Assembly: GCF_010378095.1 (NCBI RefSeq)
Contig: NZ_WNJL01000016.1
Coordinates: forward strand, 1-33,452
From: Acidithiobacillus ferrianus
GTDB lineage: Bacteria; Pseudomonadota; Gammaproteobacteria; Acidithiobacillales; Acidithiobacillaceae
Direction: 5' to 3'
Length of the DNA stretch: 33,452 bases
This document shows positions 8,309 to 16,579 of this stretch, piece after piece. The position numbers and the translations under genes are program-made. Below the pieces are notes generated by a model that worked only from the letters and a program-made list of their open reading frames with translations, was not told where the DNA came from and made no database searches. The stretch's first letter is position 1, and every line of letters begins with the position of its first letter.

Positions 8309-8521
8309 GTGACGATCGACTTAATGAATGGCATACCGCATCCCGATGACCTGCGGGAGGTGCCGATCCAGGATGAGCGGAAAGTCAAACGCGGTTCCCG
8401 GTTGAAAGAAAGGCGGTCGTTTAGTTATCTCTATGCTTTTATGGAAAATTGGAACCACCTCATCGGCGGCAACAAGTACCGCTTGCTGGCCCACGTTCGC
8501 TACAACACGCAACGGCTATAG
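8309..8521 (+). CDS. Small hypothetical frame
   Basis: A 70-residue open frame rich in Arg and Lys (about residues 18-36), with no domain I recognise. It ends a few bases before a GGCTCGCTGAATTGC repeat block. It could be a fragment of a larger gene lost by rearrangement. I list it only because the reading frame is clean and no better gene overlaps it. Confidence 0.25.
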   Translation: MTIDLMNGIPHPDDLREVPIQDERKVKRGSRLKERRSFSYLYAFMENWNHLIGGNKYRLLAHVRYNTQRL

Positions 8522-8689
8522 GGGGTGCAGGAACCGGCCTTGTCATGAATGGCGTGGCTCGCTGAATTGCATTATGATTTCTGCATCGCGGCACAAGATA
8601 GCTTCGAGATTAAGGTATTTCCGAATGGTCTTCCGCAAACCATAAATCAGGAAAAAACTCATAAATCGAACTGGAACGCTTATTTTCCG

Positions 8690-8900
8690 TTTTCCTGGAC
8701 GCGATCGCCGTTGCCAGCGGAAGAAATAGCGTCAGCGGCAAGCCAGATAGCGCGATGAAACAGGCTGTCACGCGACGGCGGATATCTTGAGTAACTATCT
8801 CTCGCAAGTAGCGATCAAGCGGCTCTGAACCGCTGTTGAATCTGGTACGATCATGTGTGGCATCGAGCGGTGTAACAAGAACGGTGCACTGCTCATTCAG
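8690..8900 (-). pseudogene. GNAT toxin (TacT-like) N-terminal fragment
   Basis: On the minus strand the frame contains V-T-P-L-D-A-T-H-D-R-T-R-F-N-S-G, L-D-R-Y-L-R and then R-R-R-V-T-A-C-F-I-A-L. This is the opening of TacT/AtaT-type acetyltransferase toxins that acetylate charged tRNA. After A-C-F-I-A-L the expected I-A-G-Y-Y-T-L block and the acetyl-CoA-binding region are absent, so no active enzyme remains. No clear start codon or upstream antitoxin is adjacent. Confidence 0.6.
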
Positions 8901-9219
8901 CGCGCAACAGCTTGCCACGACGAGCGAAAGCGCGTTTCAAGGCCGATTTCGGTTGCGGCGGCGACAGCAGAGCCTGCGCAAAGCACTTCTGCATTGGCCG
9001 GACATGACCGACCCCGATTATGACGACAAGATGATCAGCCTTTTTCTCGATCATAATGAAATAGAAGAGTGCAGCCACAAACGGCTGTTATTGGCCGATA
9101 TTACTCATCCTCAATCTGTATGGGAAGGTCTGTTTTCGCTATCACCGACCATCCGCCGGGCAACTGCCAGCCCAGGCTGTCCGCTGTGAGGCACGGCATG
9201 GAATTAGGTACGTAGTAGC

Positions 9220-9258
9220 TTGATCAGACTAGACTTGTGTAATATATTGCGTACACAA
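9220..9258 (+). promoter_or_regulatory. Sigma-70-type promoter with overlapping operator
   Basis: TTGATC (9220-9225) and TATATT (9243-9248) are 17 bases apart. A dyad TTGTGTA (9235-9241) and TACACAA (9252-9258), separated by ten bases, straddles the -10 element. This is the layout of an autoregulated antitoxin operon; the tiny Phd-like frame at 9277 follows with a strong AAAGGAGG. Confidence 0.65.
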
Positions 9259-9276
9259 CGTGGCTGAAAGGAGGCG

Positions 9277-9324
9277 ATGATGAGCCTACGTGTAGGAGTG
9301 AGAGAATTACGCGACAAATTATGA
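9277..9324 (+). pseudogene. Phd/VapB-like antitoxin, first 15 codons only
   Basis: After AAAGGAGG the frame reads M-M-S-L-R-V-G-V-R-E-L-R-D-K-L and then stops with TGA. V-G-V-R-E-L-R-D is the standard start of Phd-type antitoxins, whose next residues should form the dimer strand and helix. What follows does not restore the family in any frame, so the gene was probably cut here. Only promoter, operator and start remain. Confidence 0.55.
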
Positions 9325-9565
9325 CGAAGCCAAGCTCTACTTAGCAGAATTGGTTCCCCCGCCCGGGGGATATCCGAAGAGAGGTAGTTTCCACGATAGA
9401 AAATGCATCTCATTTTATTCCTCCCATTGGCCTGCCTTACAAATATTACCATGCTGTGGACATACGTGTTGATTCAAAAGGAATGACAAATAACATGGGC
9501 TCTGAAAGCCTCTAGCGAGGTAATTTACATCATCTGAGAGAAAAGGGTGGAGGATGACGCGCGGT

Positions 9566-10420
9566 ATGACAAAAACTTTTGTAAGAAAAATAGCAGAACA
9601 TCCAGAATGGGACGTACCGCTGTTTCTTTTAATCATACTGCTTCCCGTAGTGGGGCTTGGCCTTGATTATCTGATACCAGCATGGGATGTGGGAAGATCT
9701 TTGGCTAATACGGGCAAACCCGGATATGGAGTTATACCACCCATAATTTCGGTGGTTTTCAGTATCGCGATAGGACTTCAGCTACGAGAAGCCCGGTCTG
9801 TTCGCTACTGGCAGGGATCTGCCGAGAAGATAAACCGTGGTCACGATATGGCTAATATGCAATCTTCTGATAAAAAAAAGGAAATAGTTTTAAGGATCTG
9901 GAAAAATATTGCCATGCCAATTTTTTCAATAGCAATGGGGGCTTTACCATTTTTTCATCCTTCAGTTCGTCAGCCCTGGCTTCCCTGGTTTTCCTGGTTA
10001 TTTGTGCTCGGCGGGATCTGGTTTCTACTCGTCAGAACTCGGTGGTCGCCACTGGGTATCCCTGAGATAGAGATTACATCCACCCAACTTCGCATTCCGA
10101 ATCCAACCGGACTCTGGATAGATGGCAAAAAAGAAAAGAGAAGATCATATCTAACAGGCGTTTTATCCATTCCGGTGGATCGAGTAAAAGACATTTCTTG
10201 GGGAATGTACGGATACAATACGCCGACGTTGAGGGTACATTGTACGAGACTGACCGTAGAGCATCCTTTCCTCAAACGACCGCCGGAGACCGTCACCGAC
10301 CAAGATTGTGTCGTCCTGTCGAGCTTGGCGGCTGGAAGCGTTGCGGCAGACGCCATAGTGGCTTTTGTGGAGAAGCTCATCGCACAAGAGGGGTCAGATT
10401 GTTCCGCACTCCCTGACTAA
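9566..10420 (+). CDS. Uncharacterised membrane protein
   Basis: A 284-residue protein of unknown function. Predicted membrane segments lie near residues 17-40, 58-75, 115-133 and 138-158, followed by a soluble domain of about 120 residues with a P-E-I-E-I-T-S strand and S-I-P-V-D-R-V-K-D-I-S-W motif, rather like a PH-type membrane-associated domain. ATG 9566 is preferred because GGAGG at 9549-9553 is 12 bases upstream, whereas ATG 9554 abuts it. It has no partner gene; both neighbours are toxin-antitoxin relics. Confidence 0.75.
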   Translation: MTKTFVRKIAEHPEWDVPLFLLIILLPVVGLGLDYLIPAWDVGRSLANTGKPGYGVIPPIISVVFSIAIGLQLREARSVRYWQGSAEKINRGHDMANMQSSDKKKEIVLRIWKNIAMPIFSIAMGALPFFHPSVRQPWLPWFSWLFVLGGIWFLLVRTRWSPLGIPEIEITSTQLRIPNPTGLWIDGKKEKRRSYLTGVLSIPVDRVKDISWGMYGYNTPTLRVHCTRLTVEHPFLKRPPETVTDQDCVVLSSLAAGSVAADAIVAFVEKLIAQEGSDCSALPD

Positions 10421-10468
10421 GGAATAAATTTAACCATGATTCTAGGGTGGCTTGCGTTCACATTCCCA

Positions 10469-10767
10469 TTTGGCACATAGTCGCTTTTTTGGGGACCACT
10501 GGACCCGGTCTAAACCTTCCGAAGCGCCTGCCGCGCGGCTTCGGCCAACCGGCAATCCGGGCAGGTGACGCATAGCGCACACCGTCATCGGTGTGGAGCA
10601 CGACGGCGAATTTCATGATGACCTCCAGCCAGCTTGCCTTTCGATATTACGCAGAGTGCCCATGGGGATATCCTTGTCGGGATGCTTGAACTGATGATGC
10701 GATTCGCGCCAGGTCCACCGCGTGCCAAAGGCATCCTGTAGAAATTTTCGTTAAAGGGCTGGTACAG
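10469..10767. repeat. hicAB-containing repeat, copy 2 (internally deleted)
   Basis: Same ends as 6280-6934. Near 10545, GGCCAACCGG joins what in copy 1 are positions of about 6355 and 6650, so nearly 300 bases of hicB are missing, and small single-base losses follow. The hicA part is closer to native here than in copy 1. Confidence 0.85.
10613..10757 (-). pseudogene. hicA: hicA toxin remnant (copy 2)
   Basis: The minus-strand frame reads R-K-F-L-Q-D-A-F-G-T-R-W-T-W-R, then E-S-H-H-Q-F-K-H-P, then D-K-D-I-P-M-G-T-L-R-N-I-E-R-Q-A-G-W-R and a stop that overlaps the lost hicB start. The catalytic His pair is present. A stop (TAA) lies four codons upstream of F-L-Q and there is no start codon; the segment normally between K-H-P and K-D-I-P (P-G-x-V-T-V-P-H-P) is mostly missing. 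It is not expected to be functional. Confidence 0.7.
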
Positions 10768-10912
10768 TCATGCTCCGGCCCTCGCTCTGCTGTGCTCACC
10801 TATCGGGAGATGTTCAGGTGATAACCGTTTCTCCCATCTCCTGAATGGCTACCGAATGAGCGAGGCGGTCCTCTTCTTGGCCTTTGATGACTATACCGTG
10901 CCGCCCAAAGAA

Positions 10913-11356
10913 TCAGGCGCGGGGCAGTAGCTGGTCCAGTGCATTCGCAAATGCCTGGCGGTCCGCTTGGCTCAGGGCAGCGGGGCCACCAGTGCGCACG
11001 CCGGAGTCCCGGAGTTGCTCCATCATGTCACGAATCCGCAGGCGCTCGTGGATGGTTTCGGGGGAATAACGCTCCCCGCGCGGGCTGAGGGCATGGCTGT
11101 TTTTTTCTAGCACGGCGGCGGCCAGCGGAATATCGGCGGTGATTACCAGATCACCCGCTACGAGGTGCCGGACGATTTCCTCATCGGCCACATCAAAGCC
11201 CCTCGGCACGATCACAGTGCGGATATAGGCAGAGCGGTGTACGCGCAGAGCTTGATTGGCTACCAGGGTCAAGGGCAGTTTCAGGCGATCGCTGGCGCGA
11301 TACAAAATGTCTTTAATGACGTTGGGACAAGCGTCGGCATCAACCCAGATATGCAT
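10913..11356 (-). CDS. yaiI: YaiI/YqxD family protein (DUF188)
   Basis: A 147-residue protein starting [11 protein letters not shown], the hallmark of the YaiI/YqxD family, with the later V-I-T-A-D-I-P-L-A and the L-S-P-R-G-E-R-Y-S segment. The acidic residues D6, D8 and the later Asp in T-A-D-I-P suggest a PIN-like nuclease fold; the biological role of the family is not established. ATG 11356 is the family-consistent start. A dyad GTCACA-ga-TGTGAC (11396-11409) lies about 40 bases upstream and could be an operator. Confidence 0.9.
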   Translation of the reverse strand: MHIWVDADACPNVIKDILYRASDRLKLPLTLVANQALRVHRSAYIRTVIVPRGFDVADEEIVRHLVAGDLVITADIPLAAAVLEKNSHALSPRGERYSPETIHERLRIRDMMEQLRDSGVRTGGPAALSQADRQAFANALDQLLPRA

Positions 11357-11475
11357 GTGACGGCTCTTAAGGAATTTTTTGAGTGGGAACACCATGTCAC
11401 AGATGTGACTTCCCGACAATGTGTGCACCCACGGAGGGCATTCACCCGAGTCTCCCAAACGCCGACTAACCGTTC

Positions 11476-11769
11476 ATGGCGGCATTGTGGGTGGTGCTGG
11501 ACAGCAACGTGCTGCTTTTCGGCATAGCATACCCGGCCAGCGTGCCGGGCAAGATCCTGACCGCGTGGCGACATGCTTCCATCGAGGTACTGCTATCAGA
11601 CTATATCCTCGATGAACTGCGCCGGGTACTGCCCCGTCTGGCGCACCGCCATGGGCTGACGGTGGCCGAGATGAGCGATCTGGTAGAGGTCACTACTACT
11701 GCTGGATGTCGGGCTAGTATCGGGGCTATACTGAACGAAGTTAAGAATTGCTACCCAGACGGCAGCTAG
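11476..11769 (+). pseudogene. PIN-domain toxin, C-terminally truncated
   Basis: The frame starts M-A-A-L-W-V-V-L-D-S-N-V-L-L-F-G with the first catalytic Asp of a PIN nuclease and continues S-D-Y-I-L-D-E-L-R-R-V-L (second acidic residue). After about residue 73 (M-S-D-L-V-E) the sequence no longer resembles the family, and the remaining acidic residues in the conserved D-A/P-x-D block are absent. It is the kind annotated as a putative toxin-antitoxin toxin of the PIN family. No antitoxin is evident upstream. Confidence 0.65.
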
Positions 11770-12518
11770 GTGATGACAGGTTCTGAATTGGTCTCCATGG
11801 CGTACAAGCGTCCTCCGATCACGGAGGCAGTGATTGGAATAAATTTCTCTACACCGATCAGTAAGAAAGACCTCGGCGCAACTGACAAAAAGCTTTCTGC
11901 TCATTACCCGCAACATCAGGGGGTTTCTAATTATAGTCTCGCTGTTGCGTTACCTAGAGCCAAACAACTGCCAATGTAGGTAGAGAGGATGGTCATCGAC
12001 GCTCCACCGCAGATATGACTCAATTGGTAGTGTTGTGGCCATCTTCCTTCATCGTGTCTCAGCTTGCGCCATATCAGGGATGGGAGCATTTTTTTGAGCG
12101 GTTTGCTAGAGATTGGAGCGCGTTAAAAAGGGTAACCGGCTTTCGAGAAATTAGCCGAGTAGGTGTGCGTTACATTAATCGCGTTGACATCCCGGCCAAA
12201 GAGCCGATCGTAGAATATGAGAGGTTTCTTAATATTTATCCGAAAATACCCGATAGCTTGCAACCGACGTCTTCGTATGCCTTACAAGCTGCTGTTGAAT
12301 TGAAGGAAATCGATTGTCTGCTAAGGCTTAATTCGGCACCAGTTCCTTCTCCGCTGCTTCAGTATGCTTCTTTTCTCATCGACCAGGATATTTCAAGGCA
12401 GGCTAACGCGCCCCAAACCGACAATGAAATCCATGAGTTGCTGCAGAAGATTCATGTAGTGAAGAACGCCGTTTTCGAAGCCTGCATTACTGCTAAAACC
12501 AGGGAGTTTTTTCAGTGA
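11770..12518 (+). pseudogene. TIGR04255 family protein, one frameshift
   Basis: The first frame opens at 11770 or better at ATG 11797 (M-A-Y-K-R-P-P-I-T-E-A-V-I-G-I), the typical TIGR04255 start, and ends at TAG 11977. In the next frame the protein continues without a stop from about 11958: A-N-V-G-R-E-D-G-H-R-R, then M-T-Q-L-V-V-L-W, then L-A-P-Y-Q-G-W-E-H-F and R-V-G-V-R-Y-I-N-R-V-D-I-P. Both halves match consecutive parts of one family, so a single indel near 11955-11968 separates them. Its stop overlaps the GTG of the next gene (GTGA). Whether this is a real inactivation, a programmed shift or a base-call error cannot be told. Confidence 0.8.
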
Positions 12519-13234
12519 GCAACCAACTGATTCAAGTGCGTTCAGGGGTCGACTTTTCGAGCACGAGCATTTCACATTGGCCTAACCAGATGAGCTACGT
12601 GACAGGCGCATCACCAGATTTATCGACAGCAAGTCCTCAAGCCAGCATCACCGCTTGGCCATCGGAAATGAGTTGGAACGCAATAAGTGATGATACCGGG
12701 CGGTTAGTGAAAGAGATTGGGCACCTACTCCAACACCATAATTCCCCCGCGTTTCTTTCTTCTGTGTCCAGGGAAATGAGCGTTGGGGAGCGTTTATTCG
12801 ATGCGACTTCGGCTGTAAAAGTACTGACTGCGCAAGTTGCTATGCACATGAGCAGTGAATGGCGCGACAAGCTTTTTAGCCAGATCGATTCGCTGCACGG
12901 CTTGGAAGAGTGGGATGCGGATGATAAACCCGTAGAACGATCGTCTTTTGCAAGCTTTTTAAAGGCAATTCTTTATATTAGACCGCAACGATATCCCGGC
13001 CTTGGGCTATCTTATGATGGAAACTTGGTCGCGGCTTGGACAACAGGGCAGGATCGGCTGACAAGCGAGTTTCTGGCACGCGATCGGGTTCGTTGGGTTC
13101 TAACTTGCAACATTAACGGCGAGACAGAACGTTCGGCTGGAGAAACAGTAGTGTCTCGTTTTTATGACTGCTTAGCGCCATATAACCCAACGCGTTGGTT
13201 TTCGCGTGAGCAAAATCCGTATAACCATGCCTAA
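12515..13234 (+). CDS. Uncharacterised protein, second gene of the TIGR04255 module
   Basis: A 239-residue soluble protein starting with GTG at 12515, which overlaps the stop of the TIGR04255 gene. The N-terminal 45 residues are Ser/Thr-rich and low in complexity. Residues 85-130 are helical, with S-V-G-E-R-L-F-D-A. The C-terminal half has I-L-Y-I-R-P-Q-R-Y-P-G-L-G-L-S-Y-D-G-N-L-V-A-A-W and R-V-R-W-V-L, an alternating strand pattern. No catalytic motif is recognised. Its coupling to both neighbours indicates one operon. Confidence 0.75.
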   Translation: MSNQLIQVRSGVDFSSTSISHWPNQMSYVTGASPDLSTASPQASITAWPSEMSWNAISDDTGRLVKEIGHLLQHHNSPAFLSSVSREMSVGERLFDATSAVKVLTAQVAMHMSSEWRDKLFSQIDSLHGLEEWDADDKPVERSSFASFLKAILYIRPQRYPGLGLSYDGNLVAAWTTGQDRLTSEFLARDRVRWVLTCNINGETERSAGETVVSRFYDCLAPYNPTRWFSREQNPYNHA

Positions 13235-13691
13235 GAAAGGATGGAAGTTGCCGGATGGCGACCATATCATGAGGCATATTCCTTGGTCGAAGCTCAGAAA
13301 AGATGAAAATGACAACGTCTTGGGCTTTCTGCCCCAAGCGTTTCAATTAAGACCGCAGGAAAACTCCCTTTCCGTGAACTGGCTAGAGTTTTTTGACGGC
13401 AATCACGCTGCTAGGACTAAAAAAACTATCCAGGAATTGCGTAAAGCCAAGCACATCGGTCAGAAAATTGCTTTTGGAATCGGAAATGTCGGGAACATTC
13501 AAAAGATTTGCAAACAGAATGGCGGGGCAATAAAGATCGTCTACGCCCCAACGATCGGAATTTCTTCACATACAGAAATACGAAGTTTACCGCGAGATGA
13601 CTTGGTAGTCTTAGATGCTCTGGACACACAGGCTTTTCTTGAGTGTGTTTATAACGCCGACATAGAAGAAGAACGATCGCAGAATGAATAG
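13206..13691 (+). CDS. Uncharacterised protein, third gene of the TIGR04255 module
   Basis: A 161-residue protein beginning with GTG at 13206, inside the 3' end of the previous gene (29-base overlap). It contains K-L-P-D-G-D-H-I-M-R-H-I-P-W, V-L-G-F-L-P-Q-A-F, L-S-V-N-W-L-E-F-F and a C-terminal L-P-R-D-D-L-V-V-L-D-A-L-D segment. I recall similar proteins beside TIGR04255 genes, so this looks like a conserved partner, but no function is known to me. Confidence 0.75.
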   Translation: MSKIRITMPKKGWKLPDGDHIMRHIPWSKLRKDENDNVLGFLPQAFQLRPQENSLSVNWLEFFDGNHAARTKKTIQELRKAKHIGQKIAFGIGNVGNIQKICKQNGGAIKIVYAPTIGISSHTEIRSLPRDDLVVLDALDTQAFLECVYNADIEEERSQNE

Positions 13692-14021
13692 TGTTTCTCG
13701 ACGTTTTATGTGGGTAGCCTGCGGTCCAATTTGCCCAGGATGAGGTAAGCCATGTTGATCAGGTAGAATCTGAACGACCGCTTCCGCTGCATCACTGACC
13801 ATTCACAGCGCCCAGATCACACCACCCGGTGCTCCGGAACTCCATGGTCGGCGTCGGGACCAACCCGGGAAACTTCGGATGAAAGGCAAAACTTACTACT
13901 CCTTACGCAGATGCGTGAGGCTGAGGATCGACGGGGCTGACTGGCATAGGTATGGTCCAGCTGCAGGAAATGCACTATGATCCTGGCTGGTATTCGTTGA
14001 TCGTTCGCACGGGTTGGATCA
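13692..14021. other. Non-coding stretch after the TIGR04255 module
   Basis: No supported gene. It holds the sequence GACCGCTTCCGCTGCA at 13776-13791, related to the motif at 32731-32745. The 3' end borders the Fic fragment. Confidence 0.45.
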
Positions 14022-14258
14022 TCAGGACTGGAGAAGACGTTCCCAGGCTGAGTAGAGTAGCCAATCTACTGATGGAACCAGCCCCGACACCCCGGACAAC
14101 CGTGCCAGAGCCAGTTCGGCATGACGATTCAGGTCGATAAACGACTCTGGCTCCAGCGCGGGCTCAGTGGGCGGCAATGGGTGCGGCACAAAAGCTTGTA
14201 CCAACTCGCCCAGTGTCGTGGTGGTCACATAGCTACCTGCAGAGCGATCCATTGGCAT
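14022..14258 (-). pseudogene. Fic/DOC protein N-terminal fragment
   Basis: The frame from about 14249 reads F-V-P-H-P-L-P-P, then L-N-R-H-A-E-L-A-L-A-R-L-S-G-V-S-G-L-V-P, then V-D-W-L-L-Y-S. This is the Fic N-terminal domain that precedes the inhibitory S/T-x-x-x-E/N-G helix. Just after L-L-Y-S the sequence changes to A-W-E-R and stops. The inhibitory motif and the Fic core H-P-F-x-x-G-N-G-R are missing, so no AMP-transferase is made. Confidence 0.7.
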
Positions 14259-14262
14259 ACCC

Positions 14263-14306
14263 TTTAATTAGCACGCCATCTATTAAGGCATTTTTTAATT
14301 GGCACG
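14263..14306. promoter_or_regulatory. Direct repeat upstream of the Fic fragment
   Basis: TTTAATTAGCACG (14263-14275) and TTTAATTGGCACG (14294-14306) are 31 bases apart, three helical turns, immediately upstream of the fic start on the minus strand. They look like a paired operator or a promoter region left behind with the gene fragment. Confidence 0.4.
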
Positions 14307-14325
14307 GTCAATATTAAACGATACG

Positions 14326-14568
14326 TTAATAAAGATCTCTGTCCCCGCGGTTGGCGTCTATGCGCGGGCGGAGGGAAGTCGCCTGGGGACAGAGCGAGCG
14401 GGCACGGGCCGCCGTCATGGCGGAGTGAATGCCAAAACGGCGGGCCTCATAGCTGCAGGTCGCCACGACGCCCCGGCCGGCAGGATCGCCGCCGACGATG
14501 ACGGGCTGACCGTACAGCTCGGGATGGTCCCGTTGCTCCACCGCCGCAAAGAAGGCATCCATGTCCAC
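14326..14568 (-). pseudogene. dinB: dinB fragment (DNA polymerase IV N-terminus)
   Basis: The frame starts at an internal [12 protein letters not shown] and runs about 65 residues through [17 protein letters not shown] and [11 protein letters not shown], nearly identical to the complete dinB at 20341-21477. It then diverges at about 14357, just after the R-P-R. A single-base change upstream separates it from the original I-H-V-D start. The palm and finger domains are missing. Confidence 0.85.
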
Positions 14569-14796
14569 ATGGATGATCTTGCGGAGTTCGGCACCGTGTT
14601 ATGATGAATGTGGACCCAGCAATGGACAGTCTCCTGGACGGCTCAGATTCCATCAGGAACCGGCCCGGGGAGGGGGCGATGCCCTTGGGTATCTAATTGG
14701 GCAAAGGGACGAGGAGCGATGAAGGTGCTTGCCGATGGGCGATGGAAAGCTGTAGATTGCGGGGAAGTGGTGGGCGGTAACAGACGGGAAGCGGAC
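14358..14796. repeat. Duplicate of the dinB 5' end and its upstream region
   Basis: This block matches 21219-21619 with scattered substitutions: the first part of dinB, its GGAG ribosome binding region, the GGCCCGGGGAGG stretch, and the sequence up to a GGAAGCGGAC motif at 14787-14796. The two copies are in the same orientation, 6.9 kb apart. Confidence 0.9.
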
Positions 14797-14828
14797 CTTG
14801 CGATTAAAGATCATATCGGATATACACC

Positions 14829-15683
14829 ATGAGATGTATTTTAAAAAAATTGATACTTATCGAATCTTTATTATTTGCTTTTTCAGTGATTTCACCGTTG
14901 ACCGCAAAAAGCGATATATTCTATAGATGTGATCATGGGACCGCGCATATAATTAATAAAATTTCGGAAGGTGACCAGCCAGATGATAAAAAGGTCAGGC
15001 CGATAATGGAGTATAAAAATATTGGAAATGGATCCGACTGGACTCATTATAATAAACACGGATACGCTTCAGAAGAGACTGGAAAAAGATTCTACTGTGG
15101 TGGAGCGCAATTAGAGTTCTGGCCTCATCTGAATACAGGAAATATTGAGGGCCAGTGTGGTGCTTGGCAAGGAGAATCTCTCAAGATCAAGTCATGGGGT
15201 AAACTGGCCTTGAAAAGTCCAACCATTTACATGAATCATTGCAACTCCTCATTTTATGTAAAAAAATTTATAATTGATCCACCTGGCGGATATGTCTCAA
15301 TTTCTCGCGAATATTATGGATCGGAAAAGAAAACCAAAGTAAGCGGACCAAGTTTTTCATGCGCGGATGTTCATAATGTGGCTGACATGCTCGTATGCAC
15401 CAGCTCGGAGTTATCCAAGATTGACCTTGATCTGGATAAAAATTATCAGAAACTGATTGGTTATATTAAAAACAAGCATAAATTGTCGCTCGTTGCTCAC
15501 CAGAATATCTGGATTTTCAAAAAACGAAAGTGCAAGTCCTACTCCTGTCTATGCAAGCTGTATAAGCAGGACGCTAATTATATAAATGCGTTACTACTCA
15601 GATATGGAAGGCGCCCCGAAATAAATTATGGGTCACTGTTTGGTAACGACTTCTCAGAATACAGATATGGTGGATGCTCATAA
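14829..15683 (+). CDS. Exported protein with LprI-like (DUF1311) domain
   Basis: A 284-residue protein with a signal peptide (M-R-C-I-L-K-K, hydrophobic core, T-A-K-S). Residues 180-260 match the lysozyme-inhibitor LprI-like pattern: S-F-S-C-A-D-V, M-L-V-C-T-S-S-E-L-S-K-I-D-L-D-L, then a W-I-F-K-K-R-K-C-K-S-Y-S-C-L repeat of Cys residues. The region before it (40-170) is Cys-containing and not recognised. Known LprI domains bind lysozyme in the periplasm; that role here is inference. It is lower in GC than the flanking DNA and sits right after a GGAAGCGGAC border motif, suggesting separate acquisition. Confidence 0.7.
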   Translation: MRCILKKLILIESLLFAFSVISPLTAKSDIFYRCDHGTAHIINKISEGDQPDDKKVRPIMEYKNIGNGSDWTHYNKHGYASEETGKRFYCGGAQLEFWPHLNTGNIEGQCGAWQGESLKIKSWGKLALKSPTIYMNHCNSSFYVKKFIIDPPGGYVSISREYYGSEKKTKVSGPSFSCADVHNVADMLVCTSSELSKIDLDLDKNYQKLIGYIKNKHKLSLVAHQNIWIFKKRKCKSYSCLCKLYKQDANYINALLLRYGRRPEINYGSLFGNDFSEYRYGGCS

Positions 15684-15952
15684 CATAAGTGTTTTTCAAA
15701 TATCTTGGTCAAGAGTGCGTTGCAAGAATCTGCAAAATGTTGGTCCTGGCAGGATACCGAATAAATAATGCCTAATAGTTTGGTCATGTGCCAATAAAGT
15801 CAGGCGAACTAATGTGGTCATCGGTGGATGGCGCGATCAATATGATCGGCAATGGTTACCAAGCGTGCGTCTATTAACAACGCACACTGATAAACCGATA
15901 GCCTGCTGGAGTCAACGTGTTAGACCGTTTTATAGACTGTGTCGGAGATAAT

Positions 15953-16399
15953 ATGTATATTCGTCGAATTATGTTGTTGTCTTGTATTGTGTCATTTTCA
16001 ACAGGGGCATTTGCGCAAAGAGTACCGCAGGTTATGCACGGAGAATGGCAAGTTACAAACACTACCGTAGGTGGCGTCACGACTACCGATACCCTATGTC
16101 TTCCTAAAATAGACACAAATTCCTGGATGATTTTAGCGGATCCAGGCAAAGGATTTTTCTGCAAAGCCATCGGAAAGACTGTAGTTGAAAATGGTGGGCG
16201 GACCGGCATCTTTAAGGCGCGTTGTCTCTTAAACCAACCGCAAGTCGGTGTTGTGCGAATGAACATGAAATTTCGAGTGACGATAGGCGTTAATGAGCGT
16301 GATTTTCACTCCGTAGCTGTCGGGGAAGGAGTTGAACATGGATACACTTTTCCAATCAATACAACAACAACTGGACATTATATAGGGGCGTGCCATTGA
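15953..16399 (+). CDS. Exported small protein, DUF3617-like
   Basis: From ATG 15953, which has GGAG five bases upstream, the 148-residue product carries a signal peptide ending A-F-A-Q. The mature part begins H-G-E-W-Q-V-T-N-T-T-V-G-G and has C-L-P-K and two later Cys, the layout of DUF3617 periplasmic proteins (G-x-W-E-V-T start, C-V-T-P motif). Function of that family is unknown. It is the second of three consecutive exported proteins here. Confidence 0.6.
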   Translation: MYIRRIMLLSCIVSFSTGAFAQRVPQVMHGEWQVTNTTVGGVTTTDTLCLPKIDTNSWMILADPGKGFFCKAIGKTVVENGGRTGIFKARCLLNQPQVGVVRMNMKFRVTIGVNERDFHSVAVGEGVEHGYTFPINTTTTGHYIGACH

Positions 16400-16482
16400 A
16401 CTGATTGAGGCGTCACACACAGATGGATGATCTTATGGATGATCTTACGGAGGGCAGTGACGATGCTTGCCAACCGTTAAAA

Positions 16483-16541
16483 GGAAAGCGGTAGATTGCA
16501 GGGAGATGGTGGTCATGGGCGGTAACAGATTAGAAGTGGAC
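16483..16541 (+). repeat. Third copy of the border sequence
   Basis: GGAAAGCGGTAGATTGC, then GGGCGGTAACAGAT and AGAAGTGGAC, related to 14743-14796 and 21573-21619. In all three places it ends at the start of a new module. Confidence 0.75.
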
Positions 16542-16579
16542 ACTGTGAGTCACCATTCACTTCCAAGTCACTGGTCTTC

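Noticed and set aside
8836..9189. A plus-strand frame ending in an acidic D-P-D-Y-D-D-K-M segment
   Set aside because: It overlaps the GNAT fragment on the other strand, has no ribosome binding site and matches no family I know.
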